Positions 36,378 to 45,281 of a DNA stretch of 64,000 bases are shown one piece after another. This DNA is from Aminobacter aganoensis (GTDB taxonomy: Bacteria; Pseudomonadota; Alphaproteobacteria; Rhizobiales; Rhizobiaceae), in contig NZ_JACHOU010000013.1 of NCBI RefSeq assembly GCF_014206975.1, positions 1 through 64,000 of the forward strand. Reading direction: 5' to 3'. Position 1 is the first letter of the stretch. The number at the start of each line of letters is the position of its first letter. The position numbers were made by a program, and so were the translations under genes. The notes below the pieces were generated by a model. The model had not been told where the DNA came from, ran no database searches, and saw only the letters and a list, made by a program, of their open reading frames with translations.

Positions 36378-36500
36378 GTTGTAACCTCAAGGTCAAAACA
36401 CGACGCTAACTTGTCACAAATAGTCGATGTCAACCCAGATGTTACGTCGCGCCTGCCAGTGCTTGTTACGTCACGGTGGGGTATGCCCTGATGTTACAAG
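36378..36500. promoter_or_regulatory. Candidate res site with repeated TGTTAC motifs
   Basis: TGTTAC occurs at 36440, 36464 and 36492, twice extended as TGTTACGTC. A reverse-oriented GTTGTAAC lies at 36379-36386 and the dyad TTGTCACAA near 36411. Spacings of 24 and 28 bases are of the size seen in multi-subsite resolvase res sites. An AAGGAGGTGA at about 36498-36507 without a following start codon may be the edge of a lost gene. Confidence 0.4.
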
Positions 36501-36575
36501 GAGGTGAAGCCGCTACGGCGATTGCGCCGAAGGCAGTTTGACCATCCCGGGGGCAGGCGTCTTGGATCATCCAGT

Positions 36576-37925
36576 CTATTGATGATCGCTGGGCAGCGCG
36601 GTCTTGTCAAAGCTCTGCCCGAGGTATGAGCAGATCACCTGCTCGAAAATGACGAGCGAGCCGACACTGGCAATTTGTTGATATTCTTTCGATTTTTGGC
36701 CGTCACCGAAATCCGCGACCCCCTTGATACAGATAGGTTCAGGCTTCGCGCCGGGACAAAACGAGGTAGCCGAATATACCGCATGGCACTCCATCTCAAG
36801 CGCAATTGCGTTTGAAAACCGCTTTAAAATCTCCTTCGACTGAGCGGATGCGGCAACCACACTCGAACCTGAGACATTCTGGCCCATTCGAATCTTAGGT
36901 GACGCAGGGATTTCCTTCCTTGCGGCTGTGATCATCGCGGTTGAAGAATGCACCGAATATAGTTTCGCAAGTTTCTTCGATAATAGTTTTTGGCTCGTTT
37001 CGATTAAATTTTCTGCATGCATTTTCAGTGCGGGGGAGATATTTCCTGAAACTGGTCGTGCCTCAAAGAATGCTATCTCCTGCATCCTTCCGGCCTTGGC
37101 CCGTTTCGTGTCGCTATAGCGGCCTTCGTCCCAGCAAAACGTGTCACTCATAATCACAACGTCGCCGAGTTTTTGCGGGTCCGATGAGGCGGCATTGTTT
37201 AATCCGCAGCACATTCCAAGCATCGACACAATCTTTGGCTTGTACCTCGATATTGCGAGACTGGTTGCTGCAGCGGCGCTGGCGAGCCCTGCTCGTTGAA
37301 TGCAAACGACTGCCGCTTTGAGAGCAAATCCGGTCGATGTGTTCCAGACGCCTGTCTTAACTTTGAAGCCGGGGAAACGCCCATCATCGCTTAGAGTACC
37401 CTTTTCCCAACTCATGGCATTCACAATGGGAACAAACTCGTTGTCGTGTCGGGCAGTCAGTATTACTGCGTCGTAATCGAATGAGCTATCATGGAAATTT
37501 ACACTAGCAATCTTGGTGCGCTTTATGTATTCGATATGACGAGATAGTCTGAACTTCCATTCATCTGAGATTGAGCTGTATTTTTCTATAGAAAAGTACT
37601 CTAAAGGATATGAGGAGTTCGCTGACAATTCTTCTGGAAACTCCGTAAGATCAATAATGTAACTTGGGTTTATTGCTTGACCTCGGGTTATTAGTTCAAC
37701 TATGTCTGCGGAATTCTTGCTTGCAGGCGATCCTCCCCTCAGGACCGGCACTCGAATATCGAGTATTACAAGATCGTAGTGATTTGCTTCGAGTTGCCTT
37801 TGCGCGGTTGAAAAATCTGGCGCTCTATCTAGGCGGCGATATGAGCCACTGGGAAACAGGGCCCTGCGCACGGCTTCGAACTTTTCATCGCCGTCCTCAA
37901 CGACCAGAACAGAGATATCCCCCAT
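36576..37925 (-). CDS. dtcC: Detocs effector DtcC: receiver domain fused to PNP-family domain
   Basis: A 449-residue fusion. Residues 5-120 are a receiver (VLVVEDGDEKFEAV; phosphoacceptor D56 in LVILDIRVP). Residues about 151-440 are a purine-nucleoside-phosphorylase/MTAN-like domain: YDAVILTARHDNEFVPI, SMLGMCCGLN, ALEMECHAVYSA and IKGVADFGDGQKSKEYQ. This is the DtcC architecture in Detocs, where the phosphorylated effector splits ATP to adenine and ribose triphosphate, halting phage growth. It is last of a three-gene operon. ATG at 37925 preferred over the upstream TTG. Confidence 0.85.
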   Translation of the reverse strand: MGDISVLVVEDGDEKFEAVRRALFPSGSYRRLDRAPDFSTAQRQLEANHYDLVILDIRVPVLRGGSPASKNSADIVELITRGQAINPSYIIDLTEFPEELSANSSYPLEYFSIEKYSSISDEWKFRLSRHIEYIKRTKIASVNFHDSSFDYDAVILTARHDNEFVPIVNAMSWEKGTLSDDGRFPGFKVKTGVWNTSTGFALKAAVVCIQRAGLASAAAATSLAISRYKPKIVSMLGMCCGLNNAASSDPQKLGDVVIMSDTFCWDEGRYSDTKRAKAGRMQEIAFFEARPVSGNISPALKMHAENLIETSQKLLSKKLAKLYSVHSSTAMITAARKEIPASPKIRMGQNVSGSSVVAASAQSKEILKRFSNAIALEMECHAVYSATSFCPGAKPEPICIKGVADFGDGQKSKEYQQIASVGSLVIFEQVICSYLGQSFDKTALPSDHQ

Positions 37926-37949
37926 AGCCAACCCCAACTAAAAGTATCG

Positions 37950-38402
37950 TTAGAACCTACCCAAGACTTCTCCTATGCGAGACGCCATGTCTACCTTCCA
38001 TTCATCTGTCCCCAGTTTCACTCGTACAACACCGCGATAGAGGTTTGGAAACGCGTCGCGCAACGCTGCGTCGAGAGAGTCGATACTCTCAAAGTGAAGG
38101 GGATCCTGGCGAAAAACGTCATGCTGAGTCGCTACGATCACGGCGGTCGCTTCAGGCCCAGCGTTGATAGCTTGCAAAACCTCGATGCCTGCAAGGCTTT
38201 CTTTGCTACTAGCGGACAAATTTCCCTCGGCCGCATGCAGAGTCATGTCGAGTATTACCAGATCCCATCGTACACGCTCCAGCGCGGGATAAGCTGCTCG
38301 CAGCCCCCGGACGTGGGCAGTCTCCGAAACTGCGAATTGCGATACCACATCAATAATCTGTCGAGCCTTATCTTCGTTATCTTCAACAATAAGCACTTTC
38401 AT
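37950..38402 (-). CDS. dtcB: Detocs protein DtcB: stand-alone receiver
   Basis: A 150-residue single receiver domain: MKVLIVEDNEDKARQIIDVV and phosphoacceptor D52 in DLVILDMTLHAAEGN. No output domain. In Detocs, DtcB soaks up phosphoryl groups from the kinase to prevent accidental firing of DtcC. The start at 38402 lies 14 bases after the dtcA stop and the gene ends 24 bases before dtcC. Longer frames upstream overlap dtcA and are not needed. Confidence 0.83.
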   Translation of the reverse strand: MKVLIVEDNEDKARQIIDVVSQFAVSETAHVRGLRAAYPALERVRWDLVILDMTLHAAEGNLSASSKESLAGIEVLQAINAGPEATAVIVATQHDVFRQDPLHFESIDSLDAALRDAFPNLYRGVVRVKLGTDEWKVDMASRIGEVLGRF

Positions 38403-38416
38403 TGAATTTAGTCCGC

Positions 38417-41152
38417 CTAAGCTGTTTGTGGAAAGCTCACTTCGACAACAAAGCGATGGGTTCGCACAATTGGAGGTATGTTGATGTGGCAGTTTGTGAA
38501 ATCGCGAATGCAAATACGACGGATCTTCTTAAAGCCAGTTCCACCTTCTCCAAAAGTACCTTTTCTGTGATCTCTCCGCGCATACTCTGTTGCTCTCACC
38601 CAAAGTTGTTCTCGCTGAGCTTCGCTCATCTCGGCAAGGTCATTTTCCACGCGGATTGTAAGTAACTCGCCCTCAACTCTATATGTTACCTGAACGTGTG
38701 TCCTTGGCCCAAGGCCACTATACTTTACGGCATTCGCGATGAGGTTGTGGAGAATCGTGACAACAGCTTCGAAGTAAATGCCGAGCATGCGGATATCATT
38801 TTGATATCCTGAAGAAACCCGCCGACCAGCCGTTAGCGTGAACTTCACGTCACTCGCCACGCTAGTAGACCGCTGAGGCTGAATCAATTTGAGTTCGAAC
38901 TCTGCAAGATCTCGCAAGGAAAACTCCTCGATCGAGCTGCCGACGTCCGAGATTCCAATCCAAGCCCTAACATCAGCAAACGCAGCGTTTAGACTCTCGG
39001 TAAGCCTTTCGCGCAACGCGACTTTGACATCGTTTGCGCTGAAGAGTCGTTCCAGTACCCCTCTGATTTCCGGCATCAATTGGTTCGAAAATGCTGTTTG
39101 AGCAGCATCTGCAACGTAGCGGGCTCCCTTGCTTACCTCGTCCAAAACGGCGTCAGCCAGCGCTCCTAGCTCCAATCGCCCGTCCATTGAAAGAATTTTG
39201 TTTAGTCGTTTGGATACGTCCTCCCGTAGTCGAGCAAATGTCTGACCATTGCGATGAATTGTCAGCCATTCGCCCATGTACCTCTGGATCGCGACCGCAA
39301 CTTGGTTCTTCAGTTCCGCCGTTACCTCATAGTCCTCGGAAGTACGGCAAGCGAGATCGATAGCGTTTAGTATTCGCGGTTCGATTACGCCGTGGCGGAG
39401 GTTGTTGCTCAGAACCGATTCAAGGGAAAAATCTGAGTCGAATATCGCAAATGCGACAAGGTGTTCTGCCATCACCTGAGAGAGGTGATGCCGGAATACC
39501 GCCTGCTTTAGCTGTTTCCCGGTAAGACCAATGTCGAACGTTTCAAGAAGGCTCATTTCGAGGCCAAATTGCAGTTCGGCCTTGTTCAAGTGTGTCCTGC
39601 CAAGGCCATATATATCCTTGAAATAGAATCCGCGAAAAACCGAATTTTCTTCAGCAAGTTGTTTCAGAAAGTAGTCTCGCTCTGAACCGGCGTGCTGCAA
39701 AATAAAACGTATGATAGCAATTCTCGTCTCAGAAACCTGCCGCTCATCTCTCGCTAGACCGATATCTGAACGTGTGTGATTTTGCGACTGTGGATGAAAC
39801 ACTGAATATAATCGATCTGCGACGCTTTTGTCCGAAAGGTAGGTAAATACCAAGTCACGACAAGGCTGTTGTATAGATAAGAATCTGCGAAGAAAAGTAT
39901 GAATGCTTCGCGCCCTCTTTACTTTAAGGACGTCTGAGGCAAGAGAAAAAATTTGGCGATTTACGCGACCGCTACCAACTGCAAGTCCAACCTTCAAGGG
40001 AAAGCGGCGTGCAACAACAGGGTCTGTCATAAGGATTGAGACAAATATCGAGGTCGGCCTATGATCTGCAGGAAATCGCATAATGTACCCTGCAATAGAT
40101 CCCCAATCCAAGAAATTCAGAGACATCCGATCGATTTTGTATAGGTCTTTTAGTTCACGGTATAGATGTTCGCGTGACATCCGAGCGTAAACGATAGAGT
40201 ATATGTTTAGTGTGTGATTGAACGTTTTGGCGAGGAATTCCTTGCTGCGTACCTTGATTTTTAGAGCGTCGAGATATCGTCCTTGTTGATACAAATCGAA
40301 CTTCCGACATAAGGCTCCTGACGTGGGGTACAGCATCTGGACGGCGCTTTGCATCGAGCCAGTGGTCCATCCGGGAACCTCATAACCGTTCAGCTTTCTG
40401 AGCACTAGAAGAACGTACAACGCCTTTTCGAGCAATACGCCTTGGCACTCGCTGGTGATTACCTCCAGCGAAAGGTTTTGTATGTCGTCCTCGGGGTCCG
40501 AAAGCCTGAGGAGTGAGTGAGGCACAACGTTGCCAATTAGCGGCCACAAGAAGCGAAGCATATTCTGCAAGCTCCGTCGCATGTCCTGGATGTCGTTCAC
40601 CTCCAGCTGCCGAGCTAATCCTCCATCTCGGGCCTGTAGTGCAGTGTCTGCCAATTTTCGGTAGGAGCTCAGCGTGGCATCGATCGTATCGTATTTGAAC
40701 GTTTGTCGATCAAACAGGCCGGTGTAACAGCGGCGCATTCGAGCGACCGTTTCCGGGGGGAGCGCTTTACCGGCAACTCTGCAGAACAGTGAATAGTCTG
40801 CAGGGGGCATGTCATGCGCTAGATCGGTGGTAGCGTCGACAAAAGCATCCCCAACGGACAGGTTTCGAAAAACTGTGACGTCGTCCGGATTGTCGATGAT
40901 CCCCGTTAGCCGCTCTTTCAGAAGGTATGACTTGTAGGTGAAAGAGAAGCCAAGGTACGACTTTAGATTGTGATGCCTTTGAGAAAAATCTGAGGGGCCA
41001 TGTGGTGGGTTTAGCAGAGTGGCCAATGCGAGTGATCTTTGATCAACCGCACGAAATTTCCTATTTTGCGCGAACTTTTTTCGGGCTTCAAACGCAATTA
41101 TCCTTTGCTTGACCCCAGCGCGTATTCGGAGGCTATCTAGCGATGCGTCCAA
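38417..41152 (-). CDS. dtcA: Detocs sensor DtcA: large sensor with histidine-kinase ATPase
   Basis: A 911-residue protein. About 700 residues are a helical N-terminal sensor without recognisable domains or membrane segments. A HATPase_c domain ends the protein: N box HNLIANAVKYSG (about 801-812) and G box FGEGGTGFKKIRR (about 867-879). I do not see a standard H-box in front of the ATPase; a histidine in WLTIHRNGQTF is one candidate. It heads the operon with dtcB and dtcC, which is what identifies it. AT-rich with rare-codon-like usage compared with flanking chromosome. Confidence 0.8.
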   Translation of the reverse strand: MDASLDSLRIRAGVKQRIIAFEARKKFAQNRKFRAVDQRSLALATLLNPPHGPSDFSQRHHNLKSYLGFSFTYKSYLLKERLTGIIDNPDDVTVFRNLSVGDAFVDATTDLAHDMPPADYSLFCRVAGKALPPETVARMRRCYTGLFDRQTFKYDTIDATLSSYRKLADTALQARDGGLARQLEVNDIQDMRRSLQNMLRFLWPLIGNVVPHSLLRLSDPEDDIQNLSLEVITSECQGVLLEKALYVLLVLRKLNGYEVPGWTTGSMQSAVQMLYPTSGALCRKFDLYQQGRYLDALKIKVRSKEFLAKTFNHTLNIYSIVYARMSREHLYRELKDLYKIDRMSLNFLDWGSIAGYIMRFPADHRPTSIFVSILMTDPVVARRFPLKVGLAVGSGRVNRQIFSLASDVLKVKRARSIHTFLRRFLSIQQPCRDLVFTYLSDKSVADRLYSVFHPQSQNHTRSDIGLARDERQVSETRIAIIRFILQHAGSERDYFLKQLAEENSVFRGFYFKDIYGLGRTHLNKAELQFGLEMSLLETFDIGLTGKQLKQAVFRHHLSQVMAEHLVAFAIFDSDFSLESVLSNNLRHGVIEPRILNAIDLACRTSEDYEVTAELKNQVAVAIQRYMGEWLTIHRNGQTFARLREDVSKRLNKILSMDGRLELGALADAVLDEVSKGARYVADAAQTAFSNQLMPEIRGVLERLFSANDVKVALRERLTESLNAAFADVRAWIGISDVGSSIEEFSLRDLAEFELKLIQPQRSTSVASDVKFTLTAGRRVSSGYQNDIRMLGIYFEAVVTILHNLIANAVKYSGLGPRTHVQVTYRVEGELLTIRVENDLAEMSEAQREQLWVRATEYARRDHRKGTFGEGGTGFKKIRRICIRDFTNCHINIPPIVRTHRFVVEVSFPQTA

Positions 41153-41295
41153 AGTCTCTCTCTCTTATTTGGGAACAGGCGAAGGATAGCGGGACGCATT
41201 GAAAATTCAATGACAGCGCCGCGCTTCACGTGACCTGTTACTGACAGTTTCATTCACTTGGTGCTAGAGTCCGGCATTCAAACAACATCGGACTG
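41153..41295. promoter_or_regulatory. Upstream region of the Detocs operon
   Basis: About 140 bases before dtcA and before an IS remnant. It should contain the dtcA promoter; no consensus boxes were assigned. Confidence 0.35.
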
Positions 41296-41500
41296 ATGAA
41301 GCGAAAGCGGTTCGCGGAAGAACAGATTAGCGCGGTACTGCAGCCTCTCATGGGCCTGTCGGAACAGCGGGCTTGTTCCATCGTCGGGGCCGATCAGAAG
41401 ATGGTACGCTGCCGCTCCGATCGTACGCGGAGATTGCGATGCGGGGCTAGAGCCAAACGCTCGTTCGCCGACTTGCAAGCGATGCTGCTTGGTAGACTAC
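41296..41500 (+). mobile_element. IS3-family transposase remnant (OrfA and OrfB ends joined)
   Basis: The frame starts MKRKRFAEEQISAVLQ, the usual start of IS3-family OrfA. It passes directly into GLSEQRACSIVGADQKMVR, the usual beginning of the OrfB HTH region (compare GVSERRACRVLG...). Nearly all of OrfA between them is missing and the catalytic DDE part is absent. An old, inactive fragment next to the integrase gene. Confidence 0.65.
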
Positions 41501-41592
41501 CGGTATCAGGGCGAACCGTCGACACCAGCGTAGAACTCTGCTGGTTCTGGTCGGTTCCCGGAGGTGTCGTCAGAGATCCCTTGGCGGCCGCT

Positions 41593-43281
41593 CTATGTGA
41601 GCCCTGCCAGCGCATAGGAGGGCAGTTTTGCAATCTCTCCGGCCATCGTCTTGAGCGTGACCTCGCCGTACGTGTCGGCAACTGTCCGAGGTGCCTGACC
41701 TTGAATCGCGTCGAGGATGCGGGGAGGGATTCCGGCTTCCATGCCAATGGTCTTGAATCGATGTCGCCAGCCATGATTGGGTGCTACGTTCGGGTCGGGC
41801 ACAATGGTGCGCCCGAATTCGGCAAGCCGGTTTTTCAGACCCCTCAATGCTCCGCGAGGGTTCTCGGAAGAGCCGACATTCAGGAAAAGATGACCGTCGC
41901 CGGACTCTTGCACAAACGTCGGGAAACCGAGATCGATCAACTGCTGATGTAGCGGTATCTGGCGGGCTTCGTTTGTTTTTACCGTTCCGGCTTCAGGGGT
42001 GATACGAATTACCCACAGGTCGCCGTGCTTGGACACGTCCTGTTTTCGCAGTTGGGCCAGTTCGCCCACGCGGGCTCCTGTGAACGCGCACAACCAAGGT
42101 ATCCAGCGTTTGGCGCCAAAGGTCTTTGGGTTCTCTCGGCCTTGCTCATGCGCTAACGTGCCTTGCAGGATCGTTGTGGCCTCGACGTCCGTGAAGCTCT
42201 TCGATCTTAGCCGAGCCTGTTTCGCTACTCTTAAGGTAACGTTCGCAGCTGGATTGTGGGTAACAAGTCCGTTTTTCACACCCCAATCGAAGACGACTTT
42301 TAGGGCAGAAAGTGTGCTTGTCTTAACGGTCTTGGCAGAGACCCTTTTACCGGTCTTCGGCGAGGGCGTTGCAAGCCTGTGATCCTTGAAGGCTACAACG
42401 TCCTTCATCGTCACCTTCGATGCATCGTCGTGTTTGAGGAACCGCACAAGATAGACAATTGTGTTTCTGTAGCTCTCGTAGGTGCTGGGCTTTCGTCCTG
42501 CAGCCTTGCTCTCTTGCCACCAGCTCTCAACCAAGCCTGTCAACGTAGTCGCCGTATCTAGCGCGCCAGAAGACCGTGGCTTTGTATCGGCCGGGTCAAT
42601 GCTGCTCTTTGGTTGGCGGGGATTGAGGCCAGCATGATCATCTTCCAGTCCGAAATCGCCGCCTTCTAGGCGCTGCAGGGTCAAGCTTGCCTTCTGCAGA
42701 GCGGCTGCGACCGCACGCGACGTTTTGTGGATACTCCACTCATCATCCATGAAGCCATTTTCGCCCAAGATCATCTGAGCCGTCTCGACGCAGCGTGTTC
42801 TCATCGCCTTCCAAAGGATGTTCTCTATTGGAATAGTGCCCGGGTCCGCGTCAGCGATGCCTTCCACGCCCGGAATAGGTTCGGTTTGCGGCAGCGGGTA
42901 CTTCGTCCACATGCCCTCATACAGGTTGGTATGCCAGTAGAACTGCTCGCTCGGGTTTTCGTGGAAATCTGCAAGCCATTTGTCATGGACGAGCTTGGCA
43001 AGAAAGTGCGCTTCACGGTCGGTGATGACTCGCGTCGCATCCCCAAAATCGGCATTTGCGACGCCGTCTGGATCGCTTGGTCGGCCCCGTAGCCGAATCT
43101 GCGCCCATTCGAACTCCAGCGCGGCGAGCGCGGCAGCGTGCTTTCGTTTGGCCTCTTCGGGATCTTTCGTGCCGAGTGTCTTGGTGATGATGCTGCGGCC
43201 GGTCAATTCCGCAATATCGGCCGGTAGCCGCTTGCGAAGCCAGTACACGCCGGTCTTTGGGTGTTTGAAAGGACGGCTCAT
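41593..43281 (-). CDS. Tyrosine recombinase, island integrase
   Basis: A 562-residue phage-type integrase. An N-terminal DUF6538-like part (MSRPFKHPKTGVYWLRKRLP) is followed by a SAM-like core-binding region (about 255-345) and a catalytic domain. The latter has Arg I in FTGARVGELAQL, HGWRHRFKTIG with the second Arg, and the Tyr in APRTVADTYGEV; the usual His before PRT is Gln (GQAPRT). It points away from tRNA-Phe, 100 bases from the attachment site. Start 43281 fits the family; 43293 is possible. Confidence 0.9.
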   Translation of the reverse strand: MSRPFKHPKTGVYWLRKRLPADIAELTGRSIITKTLGTKDPEEAKRKHAAALAALEFEWAQIRLRGRPSDPDGVANADFGDATRVITDREAHFLAKLVHDKWLADFHENPSEQFYWHTNLYEGMWTKYPLPQTEPIPGVEGIADADPGTIPIENILWKAMRTRCVETAQMILGENGFMDDEWSIHKTSRAVAAALQKASLTLQRLEGGDFGLEDDHAGLNPRQPKSSIDPADTKPRSSGALDTATTLTGLVESWWQESKAAGRKPSTYESYRNTIVYLVRFLKHDDASKVTMKDVVAFKDHRLATPSPKTGKRVSAKTVKTSTLSALKVVFDWGVKNGLVTHNPAANVTLRVAKQARLRSKSFTDVEATTILQGTLAHEQGRENPKTFGAKRWIPWLCAFTGARVGELAQLRKQDVSKHGDLWVIRITPEAGTVKTNEARQIPLHQQLIDLGFPTFVQESGDGHLFLNVGSSENPRGALRGLKNRLAEFGRTIVPDPNVAPNHGWRHRFKTIGMEAGIPPRILDAIQGQAPRTVADTYGEVTLKTMAGEIAKLPSYALAGLT

Positions 43282-43378
43282 TGCAAGCACCATGTGCGTC
43301 ACCCGTGTGCATCACTCGGGTAGCCTTAAGTGCTTAATTTTACTGATTTTTCAGCTAAGTCAACACCTTAGAAAGGTG

Positions 43379-43396
43379 GTGGTGCCCAGACGCGGA
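43379..43396. repeat. Proximal attachment-site repeat in tRNA-Phe
   Basis: An 18-base copy identical to 16107-16124, covering the 3' end of tRNA-Phe (acceptor strand, CCA and part of the T arm). Integration here leaves the tRNA whole. Confidence 0.9.
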
Positions 43397-43455
43397 TTCG
43401 AACCACGGACACGCGGATTTTCAATCCGCTGCTCTACCAACTGAGCTATCTGGGC
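43380..43455 (-). tRNA. tRNA-Phe (GAA), encoded CCA
   Basis: A full cloverleaf of 76 bases including CCA. The acceptor stem is GCCCAGA/TCTGGGC, the D arm has AGCTCAGTTGGTAGAGC, the anticodon stem-loop is GGATTGAAAATCC with GAA anticodon, and the T arm reads GTGGTTCGAATCC. It is the attachment site of the genomic island. Confidence 0.98.
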
Positions 43456-43619
43456 CTAGTTCCAGGATCGGGCCAGGAGCCTTGATCCGGGTGCCTTGAG
43501 TGGTGCGCTGCACCCTTGAAAGCGGGTGGGTTATAGCACGAGATTTGCCCCTGTCCAGCGCCCCGGATGTCTTTTTCTGCAAAGAAATCACAGGTCATCG
43601 CGGAAGCCGAAAAGGCGCG

Positions 43620-43838
43620 TCAGTTTCGTTCGCCGGCTTCGCTGCCGCCGGTCGAATCTTCTTCCTCGTCGTCGCGGACGGGAATGGCGTAGGCGCCCGA
43701 AAGCCAGCGGTTGAGGTCGACCGCCTTGCAGCGCGGCGAGCAGAAGGGATAATTCTCGCGCACCGAAGGCTTGCCGCATTCGGGGCAGGGCTGCTTGGCG
43801 CGCAGGGGCGTCACGACATCGGTGGGCTTGCCCGTCAC
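43620..43838 (-). CDS. yacG: DNA gyrase inhibitor YacG
   Basis: A 72-residue zinc protein with [20 protein letters not shown] (CxxC...CxxxC) followed by [13 protein letters not shown]. It binds GyrB and inhibits gyrase in E. coli. A GTG start at 43838 overlaps the maf stop (GTGA). Acidic tail DDEEED. Last gene of the housekeeping run. Confidence 0.92.
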   Translation of the reverse strand: MTGKPTDVVTPLRAKQPCPECGKPSVRENYPFCSPRCKAVDLNRWLSGAYAIPVRDDEEEDSTGGSEAGERN

Positions 43839-44464
43839 GCGCGTGCCCCGGCCTGCCAGTTGAGCTGGACCTGGTAGCCTTCGCCCGAAAGCAGCGACGT
43901 GGTTTCGTAGAGCGGCAGGCCCACGACGTTGGTGTAGGAGCCGACGAGCTTGACCACGAAGGTGCCGGCAAGCCCCTGGATGCCATAGCCGCCGGCCTTG
44001 CCGCGCCATTCGCCCGAGGCGAGGTAATTTTCCATGTCCTGCTTCGACAGGCGCTTGAAGCGGACCCGCGTTTCGACCAGGCGCTGGCGCAGCTTGCCTG
44101 CGGGCGTGACCAGCGCGAGGCCGGTATATACGCGGTGCGAGCGGCCCGACAGAAGCTGCAGGCAATGCAGCGCCTCGTCCGAGGTCTCCGCCTTCGGCAG
44201 GATGCGCCGTCCGACCGAGACCACCGTATCGGCGGCGAGGATGAAGCCAGACGCGGGCTCGGGCTCCTTGGCCAGCACCTCGTGCGCCTTTTGCGCTTTG
44301 GTCACAGACAGCCGCTTGGCCAGCGAGCGCGGGTGTTCGGCGCGCATCGGGCGTTCGTCGACATCGGCGGGAAACAGCCGGTCGGGCTCGATGCCTGCCT
44401 GCTGCAACAGCTCGACACGGCGGGGCGAACCCGAGGCAAGCACAAGCTTTTGCAGATCGCTCAA
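43835..44464 (-). CDS. maf: Maf-family nucleoside triphosphate pyrophosphatase
   Basis: A 209-residue Maf protein: [55 protein letters not shown] and [13 protein letters not shown]. Members hydrolyse dTTP/UTP or modified nucleotides. It lies 51 bases after infA and overlaps yacG. Confidence 0.95.
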   Translation of the reverse strand: MSDLQKLVLASGSPRRVELLQQAGIEPDRLFPADVDERPMRAEHPRSLAKRLSVTKAQKAHEVLAKEPEPASGFILAADTVVSVGRRILPKAETSDEALHCLQLLSGRSHRVYTGLALVTPAGKLRQRLVETRVRFKRLSKQDMENYLASGEWRGKAGGYGIQGLAGTFVVKLVGSYTNVVGLPLYETTSLLSGEGYQVQLNWQAGARA

Positions 44465-44515
44465 TCCAAGATCCTGTGGGCTAAGACCGCCGACGCGCCC
44501 GTGGCAGCGGGCGGT

Positions 44516-44734
44516 TTACTTGAAGCGGTAGGTGATACGGCCCTTGGTCAGGTCGTAAGGCGTCATTTCGACGAGGACCTTGTCACCGGTGAGAACGCGA
44601 ATGCGATTCTTGCGCATGCGGCCGGCGGTGTGGGCGATGATTTCGTGTTCGTTTTCGAGCTTGACCCGGAACATCGCATTCGGCAACAATTCCGTTACGA
44701 CGCCCGGAAACTCGAGGACTTCTTCCTTCGGCAT
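44516..44734 (-). CDS. infA: Translation initiation factor IF-1
   Basis: A 72-residue S1/OB-fold protein with the invariant [19 protein letters not shown] and ending KGRITYRFK. Essential factor at the 30S A site. Normal length. Confidence 0.98.
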
Positions 44735-44822
44735 TCGGTACCTTCGGTTTGGGTGGCTTTCCCGGCGCCCCGGCCGGAATTTGCGCGGAACCTATATGAT
44801 AATCCGCGCTTTGTGAACACGC

Positions 44823-45278
44823 TTAATCGGCGTCGATTTTCTGTGCGTCTACAGCAAATCTTTCGGCCATTCTGGCCTTCAGCCGCTCGCGCACGTCCCT
44901 GTAGGCGCTCATGATCTGGTCGCGCGTGCCAGTAGCGGCCGTCGGGTCCGGTGTCGGCCAGTATTCGACGTCGACCGCCATCGATCGCGTGAATTCGAGC
45001 GCGGCGTGATGCGCTTCCGGCGCCAGCGTGACGATCAGGTCGAAATAGTCGTCCTCGAGGTCGTCGATGGTCCGCGGCTGGTGCTCGTCCAGCGCCATGT
45101 CATCTTCGGCCAGCACGGCATCGACGAAGGGGTCGCGCTCGCCGGCGCGCACGCCCGCTGAGGTGACGAAGGTCGATGGCGACAGGCGGTGGCGGGCAAT
45201 CGCCTCGGCCATCGGCGAGCGGACCGAATTCATTCGGCACATGAACAGGATGGAGCGCGGAGATTTTGCGTCCGCCAT
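44823..45278 (-). CDS. Low-molecular-weight protein tyrosine phosphatase / arsenate reductase-like
   Basis: A 151-residue protein with the CX5R P-loop in ILFMCRMNSVRSPMAEAIA and a C-terminal DP acid motif in WPTPDPTA. Family members are phosphotyrosine phosphatases or arsenate reductases; which is not decidable here. It starts three bases after the UPF0262 stop. Confidence 0.85.
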   Translation of the reverse strand: MADAKSPRSILFMCRMNSVRSPMAEAIARHRLSPSTFVTSAGVRAGERDPFVDAVLAEDDMALDEHQPRTIDDLEDDYFDLIVTLAPEAHHAALEFTRSMAVDVEYWPTPDPTAATGTRDQIMSAYRDVRERLKARMAERFAVDAQKIDAD

Positions 45279-45281
45279 GCG

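Larger units (their letters stand above)
16107..43396. mobile_element. 27.3-kb genomic island integrated in tRNA-Phe
   Basis: An 18-bp direct repeat (GTGGTGCCCAGACGCGGA) occurs at 16107-16124 and 43379-43396. The right copy is the 3' end of tRNA-Phe plus its CCA end and two further bases. A tyrosine recombinase gene lies beside the tRNA, pointing into the island, and an excisionase-like gene and an HUH Rep gene lie inside. The interior is AT-richer and full of accessory genes, while both flanks are ordinary GC-rich chromosome. This is the classic layout of a tRNA-targeted integrative element. The cargo is dominated by defence-type genes: Gabija, Detocs, and a QueC-like/ImmA/PIN cassette. No conjugation or virion genes are seen. 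Confidence 0.92.

Noticed and set aside
36576-37925. Calling the receiver-PNP protein a housekeeping MTA/SAH nucleosidase
   Set aside because: The fused receiver and the adjoining kinase and lone-receiver genes fit Detocs and no metabolic operon.
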